Shown: one piece after another, positions 43,610 to 56,835 of the stretch
Position numbering within the stretch: the first letter of the stretch is position 1
Layout: each line of letters begins with the position of its first letter
Source: Isoetes taiwanensis
Lineage: Eukaryota > Streptophyta > Lycopodiopsida > Isoetales > Isoetaceae
Assembly: GCA_021234155.1 (NCBI GenBank)
Contig: JAJEKV010000020.1
Location: forward strand, 12,925,075 to 12,989,074
Direction of reading: 5' to 3'
Length of the DNA: 64,000 nucleotides
The notes under the pieces: model-generated
The model's input: only the letters and a program-made list of their open reading frames with translations
Database searches by the model: none
Told to the model about the DNA's origin: nothing
Program-made: the position numbers and the translations under genes

Positions 43610-46167
43610 ATGGATCACCAGCTCAGATTATCATTCCTTTTTTTCATAATTGGAGTCTTTTTTCGATTCGACAATGTCCAAGGTCGGTTTTCAAATGTAA
43701 CTCATCGGATTGGAAACTTTTCTGCATCTTTATTGGGCAATGGATTGGGAAGAACACCGCAAATGCGGTAGATTCTCGGCCAATTCCTTTACATAAGAAC
43801 TGTAGGGATCATCGAAAACTGTACTGTATTGTCCTTTAGATCTGAAGTTTGTGATTGGTGATGAAAATTGTTGGCTATCAATATCAAACGTTAAATTCTT
43901 TATTTGGTCTTAAGCCATATTTCTCATTTGGGTTTTTCATCCAGGATGCATTTTCGATTTGCAGAAGAACTACTATGTGTGTTGTTCATTTGAGAATCTG
44001 TCTGTTTTTAGATCTTCCTTTCTGTGTCCACAAGTCTGAATGGAAAAGAAAATGTTATCTACGGATTTAGTTCTGTTGGGTAAAATTTTGAAGTATATTT
44101 TTATCAGATGGAATAGCTGGAACCATTTTGCCGGGAACATCAACGAGCAAATCATTCGAGAAACAGGTTTAGATTCAAATTTAAGATGCGTTTGTTTGGA
44201 AGAACTCTACTGATGCATATAGATTGGCAGCTGATGCGATGGTGTACACTGGACTTGCTGCTCTTGGTTATAAATATATCAATATAGGTAAATCTGAAAA
44301 CCTTATCACATCCTCTTATCAATCTACATCCTATCAACTCATTTGTTAAAAATGCAGATGATTGTTGGGCCGAACTTCAGCGCGACCAAGCGGTTAGCAA
44401 TCAACTTAACAAAAACAAACATAACTTGATTAACAATACTAAATAATTGTTTTTGCAGGGTAATCTGATACCAAGAAGGTCAACATTCCCTTCAGGGATT
44501 CGAAGCTCTTTGCATTATGTTCATTCCAAAGGTCTAAAGCTTGGAATTTCAATGATGCACGGTACATATTTATATTCTTATTTAATTTATTTCCAAACAA
44601 AACTTATCTTTGTCGCATCGGTGGTTAACATGCTCAAAACAACCAAGATCTCTTAGACATGAACTCCAAGATGCCGGGACTTTTTTGCTTCATGGGTATT
44701 GCATTCTTGATCTCTTCTTGATTTTAGAGATGTTATAAAGAGATCTATAGAATCCTAAACCTTGAGGTTTTTCATGTCTACGTGAAATAGATTATCTCGA
44801 AATATGACAACCGCTTTAATGATAGCAGTAAACTTGAAGCTAGGTTAGTACTTGTATTTCCTCAATCGATGTTTGAGCCTTATTTACACCCGACAATACA
44901 TAGGCAATTTAAAATTATTAATACGAATGGTTGCGAGATACCAAGTTATGCATGGCGCTTTGATGTCTATGGGCGCATCTAGGGATATTCTTTTTCACTC
45001 GCGGAATGGTGGGTGCATTTTTTACTATGACAAAGTTTACAAGGTATCTTGAGATTTCTATCTGTGTTACAACTGGGGGTGATGAAAATCCTGCTCTATG
45101 GGCTGACAAAATTGGAAATAGTTGGCGCACGACAAGCGACATTCGTGATAGCTGGGAAAGGTCCAATCTATATACTGCTGCTTAAGGGTTAGGAAAACTG
45201 ATGTATTAACATCCTAGTTGGCTTTGCAGCATGCTGACCAATGCCGATCAGAATAACAGATGGGCATCATATGCAAGGCAGCGGTGGAGCGGTACATAAA
45301 TACATAATTTCAAGCTACCTTTTTGAAACCATATTGACACGAAAAACCATATTGACTGAAAATATATGTAGTTAGATGGAAATGAGCCACTAACTTTACT
45401 CACTCATTACTCTGTTATTCAATAGATCCGGACATGCTTGAGGTTGGAAATGGCAAATATGACAATCGAAGAGTACAAGTCGCATGAGGTCTATGGGCCC
45501 TCATTAAGGTTGCTTAGTTTGTTGTTTCTTTATTGCTTGCAATAGGGTAATATCACTATGTATCTACCGATCTTAGGACAATGCGAGCCCCTTTATCATG
45601 GGATGTGATTTGAGAAATCTAAGGAAGGATTATTATGACATACTTGCAAACAAAGAAGTGATAGACGTGAATCAAGGTGTTTGTATTCAAGGTTCTTTTA
45701 ACAAATGAAATTATCGCATTCCTAATTAACTCGAGACTTGATTATGCAACCGATAGCCCGGGAGTGCAGTGGCAGAGAAGTATGCGAGCAAGGTGATTGC
45801 CTCTCGCCGAGGTAGAGATTTTAGATAAATGTTCTACATGCAATGCGTTTCGTGGTACCAGTCTTAATATGATCTCGTTTGTTGAATCGAATGCAAGGTT
45901 TGGGCTGGACCTCTGCGGAGGTAGGATTGCCGTAGTGATGTTGAACGTAAAACAACAAACCTTCATGGATAAATGTACTTCGGCATGACTGTTATTATTA
46001 AGTGACCTTTGGTTGGTCGAGTGCCTTTCCCTTTCTTTTAAGTTTCCAATATTACTTTTCCATTAGCTTCTTTTTGCAGCATACCACCTTCGATCAACGC
46101 TTCATCCATGTATTATGGAGCTCTCTCAATGCCCATGTCAGAGGGATTAGCAATCAAACCTCAATGA
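43610..46167 (+). CDS. Alpha-galactosidase copy 5, complete exon set
   Basis: Starts at ATG 43,610 (exon 1 to 43,767) and runs to TGA 46,165-46,167. All exon blocks are present, including [11 protein letters not shown] (near 44,356-44,392), the YDNC nucleophile block (near 44,805), [10 protein letters not shown] (near 45,127), LWALIK at 45,491, GCDLRN (about 45,603) and the C-terminal [10 protein letters not shown] block. A G-to-C change makes the exon 1/2 junction codon read Arg (QMR-W) where all other copies have QMG-W, in the conserved MGWNSW motif. From about 44.5 kb on, small changes at CTG/CAG sites break the frame, so coding state is unsure. Confidence 0.82.
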
Positions 46168-47048
46168 CCACTTCATTAAGTTATAAACCAAACCCTATTT
46201 TCCGGGTCGACATGGTCAACTGGAATTTATCGAGGCGCATTTTGTATTTACTCTAAAGCATTATTCAATGCTTTTGTCATTCTTTAATATATATCATTCC
46301 ATTGGTTCCTTTGCTAATTCTTCGTGAGTCTACAATTCTATTAATAAACAGAGTCTACACTTACTCTAAAGCATTTATTCAATGCTTTTGTCATCTTTCT
46401 CAATATTATATCATTCCATTGGTTCTTGTTTACCTTCGTAGTTCACAATTTTACGTAACACAAAACTCGCCCATGTAGATGAAAACTAGATCAGACCTTT
46501 TGGCTTAAAATATAACTGTATAAAACGATATCAGTTGCAAACATACACCTCTCAAAGTCTTAGCATTTCTAACCTCGACAACAAATTTTATGTTCTTAAG
46601 AAATCCATGTAAGGAGCTTAATATTTCGCTTTTTTGCTTCTCACAATTTAGTTTTTCCCGCTTTCCGCCAAGATGATGTGATAGCCATGCCCGCAATGTG
46701 TAGTAGTTAAGAGATGTATGGTAGATATTTCGTTTTTGCTTCTCACAATTTAGTTTTTCACACTTTTGCCAAGATGATGTGATAAGCCCATTACGCATTA
46801 TAAAAGGATGTTTCAAAATTGTGTGCAGCTCTTTAGAGTTTCAAGAATGCAGTCTGTAGAAGCATCCTATATATAGTAATTGGGATTTTAATCCATCTAA
46901 ATTAAAATCTAGGTTAGGCAAGAAGTGGAAAAAGTGAATCATACTTAGAAAGCTTGTTAAACAATTTAAAAAGGCTAGAGTAAGTCCTTTCGGTGTGGAA
47001 TTATTGCCTTTTAGATTTCCCCGTTGTCTTTGTTTTCTCATGGGGAGA

Positions 47049-49588
47049 ATGGATCACCCGACTCGGATTATCATTCCTTTTTTTCCTCTTAATTGGGTCT
47101 TTGGTTAGTAACCAAGATGGTTTTCAAATGTAACTCATCAGTTGAAACTTTTCTGCATCTTTATTGGGCAATGGATTGGGAAGAACATAGGCTGAGAGGT
47201 AGATTCTCAAAGCCAATTCCTTTGCATAAGAACTGTGAGGGATCATACCAGCTGTGCATGTTTGTCCTTTCTAGATACGAGAAGTTTGTAGTTAGTGATG
47301 AAAATTATTGACTATCAATATCAACGTTTAAATTCTTTCTGTTTGGTCTTCTGGTACCAATATTTCTCATTTGGGTTTTCATCGGATGCATTTTTCGATT
47401 TGCGAAGAACTACCATGTGTTGTTCATTTTGAGAATAAATACTGTTTTTAGATCTTCGCTACGTGTCCCACAAATTTGAATGGAAAGAAAATGTTATTCA
47501 GTTTAGTTACATTGGGTAAAATTTTGAAATATATTTTGCTCCAGATGGAATATTTAAAAATCATTTCTACTTAGGAACATCAGGCAAATAAATTAGAAAG
47601 CAGAGGTTTTAGATTCAAATTTGAATGCGTTTGTTTGAGAGAACTCTCTGATGCATATAGATTAGCGGTACGATGCGATGGTGTACACTTCGGACTTCTT
47701 GGTTATAAATATATCAATATGGAAGTCGTCTGAAAACCTTATCACATCCTCTTATCAATCTACATCCTATCAACTCATTTGTAAAATCAGGATGATTGTT
47801 AGGCCGAACTTCGGTAGCGACCAAGCGGTTAGCAATCAACTTAACAAAAACAAGGCATAACCAGTTAACAATACTAAATAATTTGTTTTTGTAGGGTAAT
47901 CCCCGATGCCAAGAGGTCAACATTCCCTTCGAGGATTAGGGCTCTTACTTGATTATGTTCATTCAAGGTCCTAAAGGCTTGGAATTTTGTTGATCACGGT
48001 ACATATTTACATTCTTATTTAATTTATTTCTGAAACAAGACTTAATGAAATCTTAATCTTTAGCTAACATCAATTGGTTATTGCTCAAAACAACAGGAAT
48101 CTCTTAGACATGAACTCGAGATGCAGGGACTTTTGCTTCATGGGTATTGCATTCTTGATCTCTTGATTTTAGAGATATTATAAGAGATCTATAGAATCCT
48201 ATAAACCTTGAGGTTTTCCATGTCTGAAATAGTTATCTGAAATATGACATTGCTTTTAATGATAGCGATGAAGCACAAACTAGGTTAGTACTTGTATTTC
48301 CTCAAGCTGATGTTTGGCGCCTTATTTACGCATGCCTTAGTCAATTTAAATGATTGTACGAATAGTTTAGAGATACCAAGTTATGCATGGCTTTTTGTGT
48401 TCTTCTATGAAGAATAGAGTATTCTTTTCCCTACTTTCTGTGTGAATGGTGGATTGCATTTTTACTATGACAAAGTTTAAGGAGTATCTTGAGATTTCTA
48501 TCGTGTTACCGTGTTGAAAATCTGCTCATGGTGACAAAATTGGAAATAGTTGGCGCCACGACAAGCGACATTAAATGATAGTAGGAAAGGTCAATCTATA
48601 TCAACATGGGGTTAGGAAAAGCCGATGTATTAACATCCTAGTTGGCTTTACGACATCTTGACCAATCTTTCGTCGAATAACAGAGATGGGCATCAGTAAT
48701 ACAGGGCCGGTAGGGTGGAGCAATACATAAATACATAATTTCAAGCTACCTTTTGGAAACCATATTGACTGAAAACCATATTGACACGAAATATATGTAG
48801 TTAGATGGAATTCACGCAGCCACTAACTAACACTCATTACTACCATTATTCAATAGATCCATACATGTGAGGTTCCGGAAATGGCAATACGTAATCGAGA
48901 GGTGCAAGTCGCACTTCTCGATCTATGGGCCCTCATTAAGGTTGCTTAGTTCTTTGTTTCTTTATTGCTTGCAATATGAGTAATATCACCTATGTATATA
49001 TGATCTTGAGACAATCACGGGCGCCTTATCATGGGATGGTTGAGAAATCAGGGAAGGATTCATTATGAGCCTGCTTTGCAAACAAAGAAGTGATGGGCGT
49101 GAATCAGGGTGTTTTCAAGGGTTCTTTAACAGTGGTATTGTTCTGGTGTTAACTCAGGAGACTTGATTATGCAACCCGGATAACAGGTCTGAAGGAAGTA
49201 AGCAGGCAAGGTGATTGCCTCTGTCAGGAAGGTAGAGATTTTAGATAAATGTTCTACATGCAATTGCGGACTGTGGTACCAGTCTTAATATGATCTGTTT
49301 GAATCTGAATGCAAGGTTTGGGCTGGACCACCACATGCGGAGAGTAGGATTCTTTGTAGTGACGACAACAAACCTTCATGGATAAATGTACATGATGTCA
49401 GAGTTATAAACGAGAATCTGTTATTATTGTTGGTTTGAGTGAATTGCCTTTCCACTTTCTTTTGAGGTTTCCAATATTACTTTTCCAATTCGCTTCTTTT
49501 TAGGCATACCTTCGATCAACGCTTCATCCATGGCTATGGAGCTCTCTTGAATGCCCAGCAGGATGTGGAAGTAATCAAACCTCAATGA
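47049..49588 (+). pseudogene. Alpha-galactosidase copy 6, complete exon order, heavily corrupted
   Basis: ATG near 47,049 (MDHPTRI..., changed signal peptide), TGA 49,586-49,588. Exons can be followed by anchor blocks: CCAAGCGGTTAGC at 47,821, LKYD region near 48,235, CTATGGGCCCTC at 48,923, GCTATGGAGCTCTCTTGAATGCCC at 49,532. Dense small indels mean no exon is clean. Spacing to the next unit is about 3.25 kb. Confidence 0.75.
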
Positions 49589-50313
49589 CCCATGGCACAA
49601 GTTATAAACCAAAACCTCTATTTTACGGTGGGGCATGTCAATAAAATTTCTTCAGAATAAGTTTTGCGTTTTGCTCTAATCTAGCTTTTGTCATTCTTTA
49701 ATATATAGCATTCCATTGGTTCTTGTTTACCTTCAGTCTACAATTTACACAAAGCGAGTCTACCGTGATTATGAAATTGTTCATTGCTTTTATTCAAGTC
49801 TCCTTTCAATATATATGGGCATTCATTGGTTCTTGTTTACCTTTGAGTCTACAATTCACAGAACACGAGCTGCACCGTCCATGTAGATGAAAATGCATGG
49901 CCCATAGGACATATATTCTGTGGCAGCTTATTCTCGAGAAGTTAGCAAAAACATGATTACAAAGTCTTAGCATTTTTGAACGATAACAGTTCATCATTCC
50001 TTTATGAACGAATATTTCGTTTTGCTTCTCACAATTAGTTTTTCTGTATACGCCAAGATGATGTGATATACATGCGCAATGTAAAAGGATGTTTCAAAAT
50101 TGTGCGACTATTTGGGTTCAAAATGCGGTCATGACATCTATATATAGTAATTGGTTTCGTCCATCTAAAAATAAAAAAAAATCAGGATTAAAACAAAGTG
50201 GGGAAAAGTGAGATCGCCGCGAAAAGCTTATTAAACAGACAAAAGGCCAAATCGTCCTTTGAATTGTGCCTTCTTAGATTTCCACTGTTTTGTCTTTGTT
50301 TTTCTCACTTCGA

Positions 50314-52845
50314 ATGGATCACCATGGCTTAAGTTATGTTCCTTTTTCATAATTGGAGTCTTTTTTCGATTCGACAATGTCAAGGTGGGTTTTCAAATGC
50401 ATAACTCATCGGATTGGAAACTTTTACGCATCTTTATTGAGCAATAGATTACAGGAAGAACACATAAAATGGGGATGATTCTCGGCCAATTCCTTGAAAC
50501 TGGGATCATGAAAGCTTGTCTTGTGTGTCCTTTAGGTCTGAAGTTTGTGATTGAGTGATGAAAATTGTTGGCCTATCAATATCAAACATTAAATTCTTTG
50601 TTGAGATGTAAGCCATACTTTCTCATTTGGGTTTCATCAGGATGCATTTTGATTTGAAGGAAAACTACTTGTATGTTGTTCATTTGAGAATCTGCTCATT
50701 TTTAGATCTTCCTTTTACGTGTCCACAAGTACGAATGGAAAAGAAAATGTTACCTCACAGTTTAACGGATTACATTGGTGAAATTTTTGAAGTATATTTA
50801 CTATCGGTCCTGGAATAGCTGGAATCATTTCGGGAACATCAGCGAGCAAATCGACCAACAGTTTAGATTCAAATTTAAAGTCGTTGTTTAGAAGGAGCTC
50901 TCTTGATGCATATAGATTAGCGGTACGATGCGATGGTGTACCTGTGGACTGTTGCTCTTGATTATCAATATCAATATGATGCGTCGAAAACCTTGCTCAC
51001 ATCCTCTTATCAATCTACATCCTATCAACTCATTTGTTAAAGCCTTGAGATGATTATTAGAATGATTGAACCGGTAGCGACCAATGATTTAACAATCAAC
51101 AACAAAACAAACATAACGATTAACAATACTAAAAATTGTTTTCGGGGTGTCGATACCAAGAGGTCAACATTCCCTTGAGGATTCAGCTCTTGATTATGTT
51201 CATTCAAGGTCTAAAAGCTTGGAATTTCTGATGATCACGGTACATATTTACATTCTTATTTAATTTATTTCAAACAAAACTTAATGAAATCTTAATCTTT
51301 GTCTTTTCGAGGTGGTTAACATGCTCAAAACAACCGGGATCTCTTAGACATGAACTCCAAAGATGCCGGGACTTTTGCTTCATGAGTATTGCATTCCTTG
51401 ATCTCTTGATTTTAGAGATATTATAAGAGATATATAGAATCCTAAACATGCGAGGTTTTTCATGTCTCAGGGAAAAAGATTATCAAAGTACAATAAGCCC
51501 TTTAATGATAGCATTAAACACAGAAAGCAAGTTAGTACTTATTTCCTCAGCTGATATTTGGCGCCTTATTTCTGCCGATACATAGTCAATTTAAAATGAA
51601 TTTAACACATGAGATAAAGGTTTGAATCTGAAGAGTTAAGCAGCTTTGATGTCTATGGGCGGGGCGGAGTATTCTTTTCACTCGTGAATGGTGGGTGCAT
51701 TTTTACTGTGACAAAGTTTACAAAAGGTATGCGAGATTTCTATCGTGTTACAACTAGAAATTTGATGAAAATCTGCTCTATGAAATTTGACAAAGGTGAA
51801 ATAGTTAGCGCCTGACCAGGCGACATTCGTGATAGGCGGAAAGGTCCAATCTATATCACTGCTTTGCTTAAGGTTAGGAAAGAAACTGATGTGGCCAACA
51901 TCCTAGTTGGCTTTGCGACATCAACGACCAATGCCGTCGAATAGCAGGATGGGCATACATTATACAAGGCAGGCGGGGTGGAGCAGGCTACATAAATACA
52001 TAATTTCAAGCTGCTTTTTTGAAACCATATTGACACGAAATAATGTTTAAAATATATGTAGTTAGATGGAATTCTGCTGGCCCTTTAACTTCTTTTCATT
52101 TTCGGTATTCAATAGATCAGACATAGCATGAGGTTGGAAATATGGCCGTCAGAAGAGTACAAGTCATACTTAGGTCTATGGGCCCTCATTAAGGTTGCTT
52201 AGTTTGTTGTTTGCTTTATTGCTTGCAATGGTAATATCATATATATATGATCTTAGGGGATAATGAGAGCCCTTATCATGGGATGTGATTTGAAAGTGTG
52301 GAAGTTGTGTACTTGCAAACAAAGAAGAAGTGATGAAGAGCGTGAATCAAGGTGTTTGCATTCAAGGTTCTTTTAACAAATGAGGAAATGTCTGCAACAG
52401 GAGACTTGATTATGTGCAACCGGATAACTTTGGGGAGTGCGAGGGTAGGAAATGGCGGGGCAAGGTGATTGCCTGCAGCCAGTGAGATTTTAGATGGCTT
52501 CTACATGCAGTTGTGGTACCGATCTTAATATGATCTGTTTGTTACAGATAAATCTGAGGTTTGGTTGGACAGTTTTCTGTCTGGAGTAAGTTCTTTATAA
52601 GTGATGTTGACAGAAACAACAAACCTTCATGGATAAATGTCTGTGGCATGAAAATGTCGGTCTCAAGCAAGGAACTCCTGTTATTATTCGTGACCTTTGG
52701 ATTTAGTCAGGTGCCTTTCCCTTTTCTTAAGTTTCCAATATTCAATTATTTCTTTTTCGCCTACCTTGATCAACGCTTCATCCATGGCTATGGAGCTCTC
52801 TTGAATGCCATGCTTGTGGGATCTTTGATAATCAAACCTCAATGA
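50314..52845 (+). pseudogene. Alpha-galactosidase copy 7, complete exon order, heavily corrupted
   Basis: ATG near 50,314 and TGA at 52,843-52,845. Anchor blocks: CATCGGATTGGAAACTTTTA (50,408), TATCAACTCATTTGTTAAAG (51,026), TTCATGAGTATTGCATT (51,379), CTATGGGCCCTC (52,176), GTCTCAAGCAAGGAACTCCTG (52,660). Frame broken at many sites, most at CTG/CAG positions (for example TTTTACGCATC for TTTTCTGCATC near 50,422). Confidence 0.75.
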
Positions 52846-53576
52846 CCATATGGTTATGACCAAGAGCCTCTATTTTTACGGTAGAGCATGGTCAATCTGA
52901 AATTTATTGGGGCAGATTTTGCATTACTCTAAAGCATTATTCAAGTACTTTGTCATTCTTTAATATATCTGTTCCATTGGTTCTTGTTTACCTTCCGAGT
53001 CTACAATTTACACAAGCGGAGTCTACAGATTTACTCTAAAGCATTATTCAATGCTTTTGTCATTCTTCAATATATATCATTCCATTGGTTCTTGTTTACC
53101 TTTCGAGTCTACAATTTACTGAGAACACAAAACTCGTCCATGTAGATGGCTTGTGATTGCACGATAATGCGCGTATAAAGCGATGTTGAAGTTATTTAAA
53201 ACACCAAGTTCACCACGGTCTAGCATTTTTTGAACTGTATAATTCTTCACTGAAGCACGATGTATGGTGATATTTGGTTTTCTCCTGATTTAGTTTTCAC
53301 ATATGAGGTAGAGTGTGATAACCCCTTACCAGCAATGCTAAAGGATGACTTCTAAAGATTGTCAAATCTTGGTTTCAAAGAATCTTGAGTCTCATAGGAA
53401 GCATCCTATATATAGTAATTAGTTTAATCCATCTAAAAAAATCTAGAGTTAAGAGCAAAGTGGAAAGGAAATTAGTCCACCACTTTTAGAAAAGCTTGTT
53501 AAACAATTAAAAGGTGGCTAAGTGCACAGGTGTGGAATTGTGCCTTCTTGATTTCTCTGTCTTTGTTTTCTCATGA

Positions 53577-56074
53577 ATGAGATCTCTCTTTCCAGCTGAT
53601 TATCATTCCTTTTTCACATAATTAGGTCTTTCGATTCGACAATGTCCAGGTCGGTTTTCAAATGTAACTCATCGGATTTGACTTTTTGCATCTTGAATGG
53701 GGTAGATTCTCACCGAATTCCTTTACCAAATGTGGGATCATGTTGTCTTATGTTGTCGCTAGATCCCGAAGTTTGTGATTGGTGATGAAAATTGTTGTCC
53801 TCAATATCAAGCGTTAAATTCTTTATTTGGTCTTAAGCCATATTTCTCATTTGGGTTTTCATCGGGATGCTTTTCGATTTGCGAGAAAGAGAACTGGTAT
53901 ATTGATAAGACTTTGAGAATACATACGTTTTAGATCTTTCGCTACTTGTGTCCACAAGTCACGAATGGAAAGAAAATACCTAGGGTTTAGTTAGGGTAGG
54001 TACACGATATATTTTTAGCCAGGATGGAATAAGCTGAATCATTTTCTTGGGAACATCAACGAGCAAATCATTCGAGAAATAGGTTTAGTTCAAATTTGGA
54101 ATCAGTTTGAGACTCTTAAGTGTTATGTAGATTGGCGGTGATCGATGGTGTACCTTTGGACTTAACTCTTGGACATAGTATATAGGTAAATCACGAAGCG
54201 CCTAAATCTCTTATCAATGCATCCTATCAACTCATTTGACAAAAATGCGAGATGATTGTTGGGCCGAACCAGCGGGACATCAACAGCAGAAACAAACCTG
54301 TTAACAATACTAAATAATTGTTTCATACAATACGATACCAAGAAGGTCAACATTCGCCAGGGGATTCGAGCTCTTCTTGATTATGTTCATTCAGGTCTAA
54401 AGCTTGAATTCCAGTGATGCGAGGTACATATTTGCATTCTTATTTAATTTATTTCCAAACAAAAACTTAATGAAATCTTAATCTTTTTAAGCTAACGCAT
54501 CAATTTGATTCGCGTATCAAAAACGCCAGCAGGGATCTCTTTAGACATGAACTCGAGATGCCGAGGGACTTTGCTTCATGGGTATTGCATTCTTGATCTC
54601 TTGATTTTAAGAGAGATATTATAAGAGATCTAGAATCCTAAACGAGGGTTTTTTCATGTCTCTGAAATAGATTATACGAAATGTAACCATTGCTTTTATT
54701 GATATGATGAAGCACAGGCTAGGTTAGTACTTGTATTTTACTTTCATACGATGTTTGGCGCTGCTGGCTACACCAAGCAATACATAGTCAATTTGAAATG
54801 AAAGTTATGAATAGTTGGAATGCGAGTTATGCATGGCACTTTGATGTCTATGGAAGCGGATTGATATTCTTCTACTCTCTGTGAATGGTGGGTGCATTTT
54901 ACTATGACAAAGTTGCAGGTATCTTGAGATTTCTATACGTGTTGCTTTAGGGTGATGAAAATCCTGCTCTATGGGGGTGACAAAATTGAAATAGTTGGCG
55001 CACAGAGCAAAAGCGACATTCGTGATAGTACAGGAAAGGTCAATCTATCTTTAGGGTTAGGAAAAGCGATGTATTAACATCCTGGTTGGCTTTGCGACAT
55101 CTTGACCAATGCCGATCAGCGAATAACGGATGGGCATCGTATGCAAGGCCCGGTGGTTGGAGCGGTACATAAATACATCATTTCAAGCTACCTTTTTGGA
55201 AACCATATTGACACGAGAAAAACCATATTGACACGAAATATATGTAGTTAAGATGGAATTCAACGACCACTAACTACTTACTCATTACTCACATTATTCA
55301 ATAGATCGGACAATAGCAAGGGTTGGAAATGGCAATATGACAATCGAGAAAATTACAATCGCACTTGATCTATGGGCCCTCATTAAGGTTGCTTGGTTGT
55401 TTGTTTTCTTTATTGCTTGCAATAAGGGTAATATCACTATGGCAATATACTTGATGTTAGGACGTCGAAACATGCTTATCATGGGATGTGATTTAGAAAT
55501 CTAAGAAGGAGGATTTACTTGACATACTTGCAAACAAAGAAGTGATGAGCGTGAATCAAGGTGTTTGCGTTCAAGGTTCTTTTAACAAATGAAATTATGC
55601 ATTCCTAATTAACTGAGACTTGATTATGCAACGAGATAGCACAGGTGCGGTAGGGAAAGGCGAGGCAAGGTGATTGCCTCACAGCCTGAGGTAGTTTTAG
55701 ATAAATGTTCTACACAATTGCAATTTGTGGAGCAGTCTTAATATGATCTGTTGTTGAATCGATGCAAGGTTTGAGGTGGGACACCATGCGGAGGTAGGAT
55801 TCTTTGTAGTGATGTTGAGCGAAATAACAAACCTTCATGGATAAATGTCTGCTTGGCATGATGTCCAGTCTAAAGCAAGGAACTCCTGGCTGTTTGGTAT
55901 TCGTGACTTTAGTTGGTCACTACGTGCCTTTCCTTTTCTTTTGGGTTTCCCCAGCCATTACTTTTCCAATTCGCTTCTTTACAGCATACCACCTTCAAGT
56001 CAACACTTCATCCATGGCTATGGAGCTCTCTTGATGCCCATGCTTGTGGGATGCTGATAATCAAACCTCAATGA
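53577..56074 (+). pseudogene. Alpha-galactosidase copy 8, complete exon order, heavily corrupted
   Basis: The signal-peptide exon is damaged (start near 53,577 unsure, and a 50 bp part of exon 1 around LLGNGLGRT is missing near 53,690). TGA at 56,072-56,074. Anchor blocks: CTCTTGACATTATGTTC-like exon 5 near 54,360-54,410, CTATGGGCCCTC at 55,370, CATCCATGGCTATGGAGCTC near 56,010. Spacing 3.19 kb. Confidence 0.72.
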
Positions 56075-56835
56075 CCACTTAGCTAGATTATAAACCAAAG
56101 TACCTCTATTTTTTGGTCGACATGGTCAATCCTAAAATTTATTGGAGCGGTGCATTTTCTCTAAAGCATTATTCAAATACTTTTTGTCATTCTTTCGTAT
56201 ATCATTCCACTTCGGTTCTTGTTTACCTTTGAGTCTAGAATTTACACAAAAGCTGAGTCTACAATTTACTCTAAAGTATTCATTGTAATTTCGATATATA
56301 TCATTCCATTATGGTTCTTGTTTACCTTTTCGGAGTCTACAATTACGAACTGCAAACTGCGTCATGTAGATGTGAAAACCTGATTGCACCTTCACGGAAA
56401 TATAATACATAAAACGATAATGAAGTTAGCAAAACATACAATTCTGAAAATTCTTGCATTTGGAACTGATAACCGATTCTTATGTTCTTAAGAAGCGATG
56501 TATGGCCGAATATTTCGTTTTTGCTTCTCACAATTTAGTTTTTCTGCCCGAGATGATGCTTGATAGCCATGCTGCAATGTAAAAGGATGTTTCAGGGGTA
56601 ATGAAACTCTTCGAAAAGAAATCTGCGATCTCATAGAAACATCCCTATATATATTAATTGAGATTTTAATCATCTAAAAATAAAAAATCTAGAGTTAAAA
56701 CAAAAGTGGAAAAAGCCCAGAATCACTTCACCAGCTTGTGTAACAATTAAAAGGCTACGTAAACAATCACTTTACGGTGTGGAATTGCCTTCTTAGATTT
56801 CCACATTTGTCTTTGTTTTTTTTTCTAAGCCGAGA

